Shown here one piece after another: positions 1 to 5,657 of a stretch of 13,588 bases of DNA. The translations under genes and the position numbers were made by a program. Source of the stretch: Corynebacterium sp. (lineage in GTDB: Bacteria; Actinomycetota; Actinomycetes; Mycobacteriales; Mycobacteriaceae); assembly GCF_030826625.1 (NCBI RefSeq), contig NZ_JAPJNQ010000005.1, positions 42,412 to 55,999 on the forward strand, in the 5' to 3' direction. The first letter of the stretch is position 1. Every line of letters begins with the position of its first letter. The notes beneath the pieces were generated by a model, which was not told where the DNA came from, ran no database searches, and saw nothing but the letters and a program-made list of their open reading frames with translations.

Positions 1-99
1 GCCTCAAAGAAGTCGACGAAAAAGACTGCTAAAAAGTCTGCCAAAAAGACCAGCAAGAAGGCCACCAAAAAGTCCACGGCCAAGAAATCGGCTGAATAA
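1..99 (+). CDS. C-terminal end of a protein with a Lys-rich tail (5' truncated)
   Basis: An open frame enters from the left edge and stops at TAA 97-99. The 32 visible residues contain 14 lysines arranged as seven KK dyads separated by Ser, Thr and Ala, and end in SAE. Tails of this type occur on actinobacterial histone-like proteins (HupB, H1-like) and as basic extensions on other proteins, including some membrane proteins; they bind nucleic acid or acidic polymers. The catalytic or folded part is outside the window, so the protein cannot be named. In C. glutamicum the threonine exporter gene thrE lies near otsA, which makes ThrE or a small neighbour one possibility, from memory only. otsA begins within about 20 nt of the stop, so the two genes may be co-transcribed. 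Confidence 0.6.
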   Translation, partial: ASKKSTKKTAKKSAKKTSKKATKKSTAKKSAE

Positions 100-120
100 G
101 CTAGCTTGCTGGGTGGTCTG

Positions 121-1620
121 GTGAATTTCGCTCACGATGCCGGCGGGCATGATTTCGTGGTGGTCGCCAACCGGCTGCCGGTCGATCTGGTCGCTGCCGA
201 CGATGGCAGCTCGCACACGGAATGGAAGGCCTCGCCCGGCGGGTTAGTCTCTGCCCTCTCGCCTATCCTGGAAGCCCGCCAAGGCTGCTGGATCGGCTGG
301 CCCGGCGTGCCCGATGCTGCTCCGGAGCCTTTTCATAACGACGCTGGTGCACTGCTCTATCCGGTGGAGCTTTCAGAATATGATTTCACGGCCTTTTATG
401 AAGGCTTTTCCAACGCCACCCTATGGCCGCTGTACCACGACCTCATTGTGCCGCCGACCTATCACCGTGAATGGTGGGCGGCGTATCGCGATGTTAACCA
501 CCGCTTTGCCGAACACGCCGCGGCAGTCGCCGCCCCAGGTGCCACCGTGTGGGTGCAGGATTATCAGCTGCAATTGGTGCCAGGCATTCTGCGGCAACTG
601 CGCCCCGATGTGCGCATCGGGTTTTTCGCTCACATCCCGTTCCCACACCCCGATATTTTCCGACAACTGCCGTGGCGACACGAGATCATTCGCGGGCTTT
701 TGGGCGCAGACGTGGTGGGCTTCCAGTTGGTTGCAGATGCCAACCACTTCCTCGAACTAGTTGCCTCTGGTTTTGGTGCTTCGGATCATGATGCTTATGG
801 CTCGGTGACCGACACCTCGGAACAACAACAATTCCACGTCACCGGCACTGCGAGCCTGCGCGAAATCACCGCGCGCATCACCACTCCGGATCAACGCACC
901 GTGGGTGTGGCCTCCTTCCCCATTTCCTTGGATGCGGGCGCCCAGGCGGAATTCAGTGCGGGTGATGAACACGAAATCGCGCAACTGCGGGCGGCGCTGG
1001 GCAACCCACAGACGGTGTTTTTGGGGGTAGACCGGCTGGATTACACCAAGGGCATCGTCGAACGCCTGCAAGCATTTGAAGAACTGCTGGAATCCGGAGT
1101 CTTTGACCCCCGCGAGGTCTCATTCGTGCAGCTGGCGACGCCTTCGCGCGAGCGCATCGAGCACTACCGTAAGACGCGCTCGGTGGTCGAAGAAACCGTC
1201 GGGCGCATCAACGGGCGCTTTTCTACGCTCGGCCACCCAGTGGTGCACTACCAGCACACGAGCGTGCCCAAACGCGTCCTGCAGCGCTATTACCGGCTGG
1301 CGGATGTCATGGTGGTCACGCCCTTTAAAGATGGCATGAACCTGGTGGCCAAGGAATACGTTGCCTGCCACGATGACGGCGCAGGTGCGCTGGTGCTTTC
1401 AGAGTTCGCGGGTGCAGCCATTGAATTGCAGCAAGCGGTACTGTGCAATCCTTTCGATATGGAATCCATCAAAGCAGCGATGGTCACCGCGGCGACCGGC
1501 CTGCGCGACCATCCAGAGCGCATGAGCCAGCGCATGCAACAGATGCACGAGCACGTGCAGGAATTTGATGTTGCACACTGGGCACAGTCTTTTTTATCGA
1601 ACTTGGATGGCTTCGCATGA
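121..1620 (+). CDS. otsA: Trehalose-6-phosphate synthase OtsA
   Basis: Glycosyltransferase family 20 enzyme that joins glucose from a nucleotide sugar (UDP- or GDP-glucose) to glucose 6-phosphate, giving trehalose 6-phosphate in the cytoplasm; first step of the OtsA-OtsB pathway. Visible family motifs, in order, are FVVVANRLPVD near the N-terminus, SPGGLVSALSP, VWVQDYQLQLVPG, HIPFPHPDIFRQLPW, VFLGVDRLDYTKGI and FKDGMNLVAKEYVA. It aligns from end to end with the C. glutamicum enzyme as I recall it. I chose GTG 121 (499 residues), which has GGGTGG at 111-116 in front and leaves about 11 residues before FVVVANR, near the family norm; TTG 106 is an in-frame alternative. The stop overlaps the next start by 4 nt (ATGA), so translation is probably coupled. 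Confidence 0.95.
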   Translation: MNFAHDAGGHDFVVVANRLPVDLVAADDGSSHTEWKASPGGLVSALSPILEARQGCWIGWPGVPDAAPEPFHNDAGALLYPVELSEYDFTAFYEGFSNATLWPLYHDLIVPPTYHREWWAAYRDVNHRFAEHAAAVAAPGATVWVQDYQLQLVPGILRQLRPDVRIGFFAHIPFPHPDIFRQLPWRHEIIRGLLGADVVGFQLVADANHFLELVASGFGASDHDAYGSVTDTSEQQQFHVTGTASLREITARITTPDQRTVGVASFPISLDAGAQAEFSAGDEHEIAQLRAALGNPQTVFLGVDRLDYTKGIVERLQAFEELLESGVFDPREVSFVQLATPSRERIEHYRKTRSVVEETVGRINGRFSTLGHPVVHYQHTSVPKRVLQRYYRLADVMVVTPFKDGMNLVAKEYVACHDDGAGALVLSEFAGAAIELQQAVLCNPFDMESIKAAMVTAATGLRDHPERMSQRMQQMHEHVQEFDVAHWAQSFLSNLDGFA

Positions 1621-2117
1621 TCGGGCGTCGGCAAGCAACAGCATTGGTGTCTCTCGCGGCTGCCACCACTGGCCTAGCCGCGTGCGCTGATGAATCTACT
1701 GGCACGCTGCTTGATTCCACCTGGCAGATCACGCATATCTATTCTTCCCCGGAAGATCCCACCGAGGTGCCTGCAGAATTAGCGGGTGTGCCGCGGCTCG
1801 GGTTTAGCCAAAACAGCATGGCAGGTTATACCGGCTGCGCACCGCTGCAGGCACAGGTGAGCTTCAGCGACGCGGATGGCGCTTCGGCCGCCGCGGGCGA
1901 GGCGGAATTTGTGCAGCTCAATGAGGTCATCACCGACGAGATCGCCGATGATGTCGACTGCACCGGCACCGCCTCGTGGGTGCACGGTCATATTTCGGAT
2001 CTGCTGCAAACAGGCAACCGCTTTGCCCTGGACTTCGATGCGCACGGTGAGCTGGTGTTAAGGCTCGACGACGGCCACCCGGTCAACTCCCCCGCGCTGC
2101 GCATGTTCGTGCTCTAG
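1617..2117 (+). CDS. Putative lipoprotein with META/HslJ-like domain, between otsA and otsB
   Basis: 166-residue predicted lipoprotein. The N-terminus has an Arg-Arg pair (residues 4-5), a hydrophobic stretch and a lipobox LAAC with the modified Cys at 23, followed by a Ser/Thr/Asp stretch; the RR pair allows Tat export. The mature part begins with a LLDSTWQITHI-like strand, then LGFSQNSMAGYTGCAPL, resembling the META (DUF306/HslJ) pattern of a Trp strand followed by a G-x-x-G-C turn. Two further cysteines, in YTGCAP and DVDCTG, could form a disulfide. It starts at ATG 1617 inside the otsA stop and is therefore probably translated with otsA. C. glutamicum has a gene in the same position between otsA and otsB. 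Its role is unknown; the domain assignment is inferred from pattern alone. Confidence 0.8.
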   Translation: MIGRRQATALVSLAAATTGLAACADESTGTLLDSTWQITHIYSSPEDPTEVPAELAGVPRLGFSQNSMAGYTGCAPLQAQVSFSDADGASAAAGEAEFVQLNEVITDEIADDVDCTGTASWVHGHISDLLQTGNRFALDFDAHGELVLRLDDGHPVNSPALRMFVL

Positions 2118-2154
2118 CGATCAGCTGGCTTTAGCTTTCAGATTTAGCGGTCAG
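2115..2154 (+). repeat. Three short TAGCNNTCAG repeats
   Basis: TAGCGATCAG at 2115-2124, TAGCTTTCAG at 2132-2141 and TAGCGGTCAG at 2145-2154 follow each other in the gap between the lipoprotein gene and otsB; the first contains the lipoprotein stop codon. The first and third extend to TAGCG(A/G)TCAGCT. The function is unknown, and the repeats could simply be decayed coding sequence or a slippage product. Confidence 0.5.
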
Positions 2155-2186
2155 CTTTCGGTTCTAACAGCAAGCCACTGCCCCGC

Positions 2187-2200
2187 TAAGATTCGGGGAC
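2187..2200 (+). promoter_or_regulatory. Candidate leaderless promoter for otsB
   Basis: TAAGAT at 2187-2192 fits the corynebacterial -10 pattern TANNNT and ends 8 nt before the otsB ATG, the spacing expected when transcription starts at the start codon. No convincing -35 is visible. The alternative reading is that GGGGAC at 2195-2200 is a weak ribosome site on a transcript coming from otsA. The -10 element is flanked by CCCCG (2181-2185) and CGGGG (2194-2198), which could pair. Confidence 0.4.
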
Positions 2201-2974
2201 ATGAGCACGTTGAATCTACTCAACCACCCCGATTATGCGGCTGCGGCCGAAGCTGGCCGGCTGCTGGTGGTCTCTGATTTTGATGGCACCCTGGCTGGTT
2301 TTGCAGCAGACCCCTACGCGGTTTCTGCGCACCCGGATTCGATACAGGCCCTGCGCGATCTGGCAGCGCTAGCCGGCACAACAGTCGCGGTGCTTTCTGG
2401 CAGGCACGTCGCCGGATTACAGCGCGTCTGCCCGTTGCAAGCACCGGTGTTAATGGTTGGCTCGCACGGCGCGGAAGATCGCGATGGACACACGGTGGCC
2501 TTAACTTCTGCGCAACAGAACTTTCTGGATGCCATTGGTGGGCAATTAGAGCAACTGGCTGCGCAACATCCCGGCACCTATGTGGAAAACAAGCCTTTCC
2601 AGAGGGTGTTTCATGTCGCCTACCTGGCAGAAGATGATCCGACAGCAGCTGCAGAAGTACTAGCGCAGGCACGAGAAATGGATGCGCACGGCTTCCCCGT
2701 CACCCCCGGAAAGAACTTGGTGGAATTTTCTGCCCTGACCATCACAAAAGGCACCTGGCTGCAGCAGCAAAAACAGCGCTTACAGGCAGATGCCGTGGTG
2801 TTTATCGGCGATGATGTTACCGACGAAAACGCCTTCGCCGTCCTCGGCCCCGGTGGTGTGGGGATCAAAGTCGGCGAAGGCGAAACCTGCGCAAGCCACC
2901 GGGTCGCAGATATTGACGAGGTGGCGAAAGTATTGCAGGACCTAGCGGCCCGGCGCGGCAGGTATCTCGCTTAA
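2201..2974 (+). CDS. otsB: Trehalose-6-phosphate phosphatase OtsB
   Basis: HAD-superfamily phosphatase that removes phosphate from trehalose 6-phosphate to give trehalose, the second step after OtsA. The 257-residue length is normal for bacterial OtsB. HAD motif I is SDFDGTLAG, with the nucleophile and acid/base aspartates at residues 26 and 28. Other motifs are VAVLSGRH (motif II region), VGSHGAE, VENKPFQRVFHVAY in the cap, and the Mg-binding motif GDDVTDENAF around residues 203-212. ATG 2201 is the only well-placed start. It lies 83 nt after the lipoprotein gene on the same strand and probably belongs to the same trehalose unit, possibly with its own leaderless promoter. The product is an osmoprotectant and the sugar carrier for mycolates in Corynebacteriales. 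Confidence 0.96.
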   Translation: MSTLNLLNHPDYAAAAEAGRLLVVSDFDGTLAGFAADPYAVSAHPDSIQALRDLAALAGTTVAVLSGRHVAGLQRVCPLQAPVLMVGSHGAEDRDGHTVALTSAQQNFLDAIGGQLEQLAAQHPGTYVENKPFQRVFHVAYLAEDDPTAAAEVLAQAREMDAHGFPVTPGKNLVEFSALTITKGTWLQQQKQRLQADAVVFIGDDVTDENAFAVLGPGGVGIKVGEGETCASHRVADIDEVAKVLQDLAARRGRYLA

Positions 2975-3017
2975 GGCTTAGGGCTTAAGCGGCCCGGGTA
3001 GGGCCAAGCCTGCCCGG
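2968..3017. terminator. Two adjacent stem-loops between convergent genes
   Basis: CGCTTAAG (2968-2975) pairs perfectly with CTTAAGCG (2984-2991) across an 8-nt loop and includes the otsB stop. Two bases later CCGGGTAGG (2994-3002) pairs with CCTGCCCGG (3009-3017) across 6 nt, giving 9 pairs including one G-T. They sit between otsB (+) and the His-rich gene (-), which are convergent, so they may stop transcription from both sides. Neither is followed by a clear U-run on either strand. Confidence 0.6.
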
Positions 3018-3022
3018 CGAAA

Positions 3023-3313
3023 TTAGTGCTCGTCCCAGTGGCCATCGTGGGATGCGTGGCGGTGGCCATCGTGGATGTAATCCACGTGGTCATCGTGAGG
3101 GACGGCGACGTGGCCGCAGTTTGGGCCATGCTCGTGCTCGTGAGCTTCGTGCGGCTGGTGCTCGTTGGTCTCGCACTCATCCCAGTGGCCCTCGTGCTCG
3201 CGGTGCAGGTGACCATCGTGCACGTAGTCAACGTGATCCTCATGTGGAACGGCAACGTGACCGCAGTTTGGGCCGTGCTGGTGGGTGTGCTCTTCGTGGA
3301 TTGCGTGAGTCAT
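3023..3313 (-). CDS. His-rich tandem-repeat protein, putative zinc-binding/storage protein
   Basis: 96-residue soluble protein with 27 histidines (28%), 3 cysteines and many Asp/Glu, with no signal peptide or membrane segment. It consists of two copies of a 36-residue unit (residues 11-46 and 60-95, identical at 29 of 36 positions), each with HGPNCGHVAVPH, DHVDY, HDGH and GHWDE. Such density of His with regular HxH and HDGH spacing implies binding of several zinc (or nickel/copper) ions. The start is ATG 3313-3311, preceded by GGAAAGGA. A promoter with TTGAAA and TTTAAT lies upstream and a zinc-regulator-like box overlaps its start region; the same box precedes znuA. I infer a zinc reservoir or chaperone made under zinc limitation. 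I know no characterised homologue, and a buffer for another metal is possible. Confidence 0.85.
   Translation of the reverse strand: MTHAIHEEHTHQHGPNCGHVAVPHEDHVDYVHDGHLHREHEGHWDECETNEHQPHEAHEHEHGPNCGHVAVPHDDHVDYIHDGHRHASHDGHWDEH
3029..3283 (-). repeat. Internal duplication in the His-rich gene (147-bp period)
   Basis: The segments 3176-3283 and 3029-3136 encode the two 36-residue His-rich units, offset by 49 codons (147 bp). Protein identity is 29/36, so this is a true in-gene duplication rather than composition bias alone. The differences are mostly conservative (Glu/Asp, Val/Ile) and spare every His and Cys within the unit. Confidence 0.85.
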
Positions 3314-3336
3314 TTTTCTGACATCCTTTCCGCCTC

Positions 3337-3358
3337 GTTTTCAGTACATTTTCATTAA
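3337..3358 (-). promoter_or_regulatory. Zur-like operator in front of the His-rich gene
   Basis: On the + strand TTTTCAGTACATTTTCATT occupies 3338-3356: two TTTTCA elements 11 bp apart. It matches 17 of 19 positions with 6879-6897 in front of znuA. Read toward the gene it is TTAATGAAAATG followed by TACTGAAAAC, and TTAATGAAAA resembles a half-site of the mycobacterial Zur box. It begins within the -10 hexamer and runs over the expected transcription start, a typical repressor position. The assignment to Zur is inferred. Confidence 0.7.
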
Positions 3359-3382
3359 ACATCATTGTCGGTAGATTTTCAA
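3354..3382 (-). promoter_or_regulatory. Promoter of the His-rich gene
   Basis: On the minus strand TTGAAA (3382-3377) and TTTAAT (3359-3354) are separated by exactly 17 nt, a good vegetative sigma-A promoter. Transcription would start near 3347, leaving a leader of about 34 nt before the ATG at 3313. The -10 hexamer abuts the Zur-like box. Confidence 0.65.
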
Positions 3383-3392
3383 CAAGCAGATG

Positions 3393-3404
3393 TTAATGAA
3401 AATG
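3393..3404 (+). promoter_or_regulatory. Second, inverted half-site TTAATGAAAATG
   Basis: TTAATGAAAATG here is the exact inverted copy of CATTTTCATTAA at 3347-3358, 34 bp away; with one gap the match extends to GATGT(T)TAATGAAAATG. The pair flanks the -35 region of the His-rich promoter and could let a repressor bind at two points. It also lies only 7 bp beyond the alcohol dehydrogenase stop codon. Confidence 0.5.
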
Positions 3405-3411
3405 ACACCGT

Positions 3412-4434
3412 TTACGGTTTGAGCATGACCTTGATGGCTTCACGACGGTCCATAGCCGCATAACCTGCGGCAGCATCACTCAGCGACAGAGTCTTATCGA
3501 AAACATCACCAGGTGTGATCTTGCCCGCATAGATTAAATCGACCAATTCGGGCAGGTATTTCCGCACTGGAGCCGGGCCGCCTTCCAGCGCAACCTGCGA
3601 GAAGAACAACTCCTGGCCATCGAGTTCTACCCCGTGACTGACACCGACGAAGCCCACATTGCCGCCACGGCGGGTAGCACCAACGGCTTGTTTCATCGAA
3701 CCGTCCGTGCCCACGGCCTCGACGCAACCGTGCAGGCCCACACCGTCGGTCAGTTCTTTTACTTTTTCAATAAACTCCTCACCACGCTCGGCGATGATGT
3801 CCGTGGCACCGAATTTCTTCGCCAGCTCCTGACGGGTTTCATGGCGGGAAGAGACCACGATGCGCTCCGCACCCATCTGCTTAGCAGCCAAAACCGCGGA
3901 CAGGCCGACGGCACCGTCGCCGACCACGCCAATAACCTTGCCTGCACCAGCACCGGCAACATCGGCGCCATACCAGCCAGTACCCAACACATCAGAGGCA
4001 GCCAGCACGTGACGCAGTTGCTCCTCATTTGGTTCGGCAGGCAATTTCACCAGGGTGCCGTCGGCAAGCGGAATACGGGCATACTCAGCCTGGGTGCCCA
4101 CCCCACCCATAAATTCCCGGTTTAAGCAGCCAGAGGGGCAGCCCGCCTGGCAGATCTCGCATTTACCGCAGCTAGCAACGAAAGAACCGACAACCCAGTC
4201 CCCGACCTGAATATCCTGGACATCCGCACCGATTTCGGTGACTTGGCCAACGTATTCGTGGCCCATGCGAGCACCTGGGTCCACCTCTTCGTCACTACGG
4301 TAAGGCCACAGATCCGAACCGCACACGCAAGCTGCCGCAACTTTAATGACGGCATCGGTAGGTTTTTCTAGTTGCGCAGCAGCGACATTTTCAACACGGA
4401 TATCGCCGGCGGCATGGATGGTCACAGCGCGCAT
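3412..4434 (-). CDS. Zinc-dependent alcohol dehydrogenase (MDR family)
   Basis: 340-residue medium-chain dehydrogenase/reductase that oxidises an alcohol, or reduces an aldehyde, with a nicotinamide cofactor; substrate unknown. Catalytic zinc residues are visible as C38 in CVCGSD and H59-E60 in GHEYVG. The structural zinc motif has C89, C92, C95 and C103 (Cx2Cx2Cx7C), with an extra C99. The Rossmann fingerprint is G172-D-G174-AV-G177. The second Rossmann strand ends in VVSSRHETR with no acidic residue, which suggests NADP(H) rather than NAD(H). ATG 4434 has AGGAGA at 4450-4445, 10 nt upstream. It is followed on the same strand by the His-rich gene after a 98-nt gap that contains the latter's own promoter. 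As a two-zinc enzyme its position beside a zinc-linked gene is suggestive, not proof of co-regulation. Confidence 0.92.
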   Translation of the reverse strand: MRAVTIHAAGDIRVENVAAAQLEKPTDAVIKVAAACVCGSDLWPYRSDEEVDPGARMGHEYVGQVTEIGADVQDIQVGDWVVGSFVASCGKCEICQAGCPSGCLNREFMGGVGTQAEYARIPLADGTLVKLPAEPNEEQLRHVLAASDVLGTGWYGADVAGAGAGKVIGVVGDGAVGLSAVLAAKQMGAERIVVSSRHETRQELAKKFGATDIIAERGEEFIEKVKELTDGVGLHGCVEAVGTDGSMKQAVGATRRGGNVGFVGVSHGVELDGQELFFSQVALEGGPAPVRKYLPELVDLIYAGKITPGDVFDKTLSLSDAAAGYAAMDRREAIKVMLKP

Positions 4435-4477
4435 ATGTGTGCACTCTCCTAGTCATGGTTGGGTTCCTGCTTTGCGC

Positions 4478-4492
4478 AGAATCCCGATTCTA
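4478..4492 (-). promoter_or_regulatory. Candidate -10 and overlapping inverted repeat upstream of the dehydrogenase
   Basis: AGAATCCCGATTCT (4478-4491) is a perfect 6-bp inverted repeat around CC. On the minus strand TAGAAT (4492-4487) could be the -10 of the alcohol dehydrogenase promoter, which would place an operator-like palindrome over it. No convincing -35 at 17 nt is present. The 163-nt gap 4435-4597 also holds ATTTTCAAT (4522-4530), similar to the znuA box, but only a single copy. Confidence 0.4.
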
Positions 4493-4597
4493 AGAAGCAC
4501 AACGCACTGGGGCTGGGTGCAATTTTCAATAAGAAATCACAAGCTAGGAAAATGCAGTTGACACGGCAACTTTATGCAATCTGCTACGCGCAGACGC

Positions 4598-5392
4598 TTA
4601 GCTGCGGGCAAACTTTTTCTGCCAAGCCGTGTCGAATTCCGGCAATGTCCAACCGATTGGTTCCGGCATCCCGTATTCGTCGACAAGTACACGGAGTGCC
4701 TCATCCGGGCAGTCCCTTACCGCTGCAGCCAACTGTGTTCTGCGCCAGTTTTCACGCGCTGTACGTAGGTGTTGCTGCCATTTACCGTTGTCAACATCAA
4801 GCTTGAACTCCACGCGCAGCATTTCCAAGACGTCTTCCAAGCATGGCCGAAAGCGATGCCCACCAGTAGGAAAATGCAATTCTGATAACCGCGTGCCCCG
4901 CCGAAAATAATTACGCACTTTCTTTGTCCGCTCAACATCAAATTTGGAAGCAAAGCCCATGAGATGCGTGAATTCATCACGATGCGCATGGACATGAATG
5001 TGCGAACTCGGGCGGTGAGAATCCTGCTCCTTGACATATTCCACACGAAACAACGGATCCGCATTTTCTCGGCCATGGGGAGTCACAGTAAGAGAAGATT
5101 TTTCCACTGCAAGGTACCTTCGGTGAGAATCCCAGCCGCAATGAAATTCGATGATCAATCCAAGAACTGGCCATTCCTTAGAACGTAGATTAAGCACACC
5201 AAGTGAGCCTTCATTCTTCGCAAACCGCATTGCAACCACTTGCCTGCCTTTCAGGCGGGTTGCACTAAGCAGTATTTTTGGCGGATTTTCTTCAAAAAAC
5301 TGCAGCGCTTGCGTCAGCTCTTCGGCGAACTCATGCGCAGCATGCAACAAATTGTTTGAATCATTATTTGAATCTGGGTACTTGTCAGTCAC
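4598..5392 (-). CDS. Uncharacterised conserved protein, second gene of a two-gene cassette
   Basis: About 264 residues, soluble, no signal peptide or membrane span, function not recognised. The N-terminal third is helical then strand-rich (ILLSATRLKGRQVVAMRF). The middle holds a striking His cluster, SSHIHVHAHRDEFTHLMGF. It is followed by LHFPTGGHRFRPCLEDVLEMLRVEF, a Trp/Arg-rich helical part (WQQHLRTARENWRRTQLAAAVRD) and a C-terminal tail. From memory, similar proteins with a GGHRFRP-ED-LEML core occur in many actinobacteria without an assigned role. I chose GTG 5392, 10 nt after AAGGTGG (5409-5403); TTG 5398 is the alternative. It overlaps the preceding small gene by 8 nt, so the pair is an operon. 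GC is about 45-50%, against about 60% in the core genes, consistent with acquisition. A toxin-antitoxin or defence role is possible but unproven. Confidence 0.75.
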   Translation of the reverse strand: MTDKYPDSNNDSNNLLHAAHEFAEELTQALQFFEENPPKILLSATRLKGRQVVAMRFAKNEGSLGVLNLRSKEWPVLGLIIEFHCGWDSHRRYLAVEKSSLTVTPHGRENADPLFRVEYVKEQDSHRPSSHIHVHAHRDEFTHLMGFASKFDVERTKKVRNYFRRGTRLSELHFPTGGHRFRPCLEDVLEMLRVEFKLDVDNGKWQQHLRTARENWRRTQLAAAVRDCPDEALRVLVDEYGMPEPIGWTLPEFDTAWQKKFARS

Positions 5393-5570
5393 GGCCAACC
5401 AGCCACCTTAATTCACGAATATCCTGCCAAACGGCAGCTTCTTTTGGTGACAGGTCGTACGCGCACGCCCTTTCTTCAAATCTTTCGATACCACCTTCAA
5501 CGCTTGCTTCAAGCAGCTTGAGCTTTTCCAAAGCTTCCTCAGGTTCATACCAAACGAGTGGCGCAACCAT
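5385..5570 (-). CDS. Small hypothetical protein, first gene of the two-gene cassette
   Basis: About 61 residues, mostly helical and acidic: MVAPLVWYEPEEAL, then a Glu/Lys-rich helix, then AAVWQDIRELRWLVGRD. Not recognised. An excellent ribosome site, AAAGGAGG (5583-5576), lies upstream; the second of two adjacent ATGs (5570) is 5 nt from it and the first (5573) only 2 nt, so I chose 5570. Its stop overlaps the start of the 264-residue gene in the pattern GTGACTGA, indicating translational coupling. A small acidic helical protein encoded just ahead of a larger basic partner is the usual layout of an antitoxin-toxin or inhibitor-effector pair, but neither sequence matches a family I can name. 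It begins 87 nt downstream of the ipsA stop on the same strand and may be reached by ipsA read-through. Confidence 0.65.
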   Translation of the reverse strand: MVAPLVWYEPEEALEKLKLLEASVEGGIERFEERACAYDLSPKEAAVWQDIRELRWLVGRD

Positions 5571-5657
5571 CATTTCCTCCTTTCCATCATGTCGATATTC
5601 TGCCTTCTACCGCTCACATAACTACAGATTCTGCGCAATATCCATAGCACTCATGTT

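Noticed and set aside
106..120. TTG 106 as the otsA start
   Set aside because: It would add five residues absent from the family and has no ribosome site. GTG 121 has GGGTGG upstream and a normal N-terminal length, though a different choice cannot be excluded.
3026..3358. A 110-residue hydrophobic open frame on the + strand opposite the His-rich gene
   Set aside because: His codons (CAC/CAT) read backwards become GTG/ATG, giving an artificial Val/Met-rich membrane-like peptide. The minus strand has the promoter, the tandem repeat and meaningful composition.
4346..4806. Small + strand frames over the dehydrogenase start and cassette end, with TTGACA at 4558-4563
   Set aside because: TTGACA has no acceptable -10 at 16-18 nt and the peptides have no recognisable features. 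The minus-strand genes explain the region.
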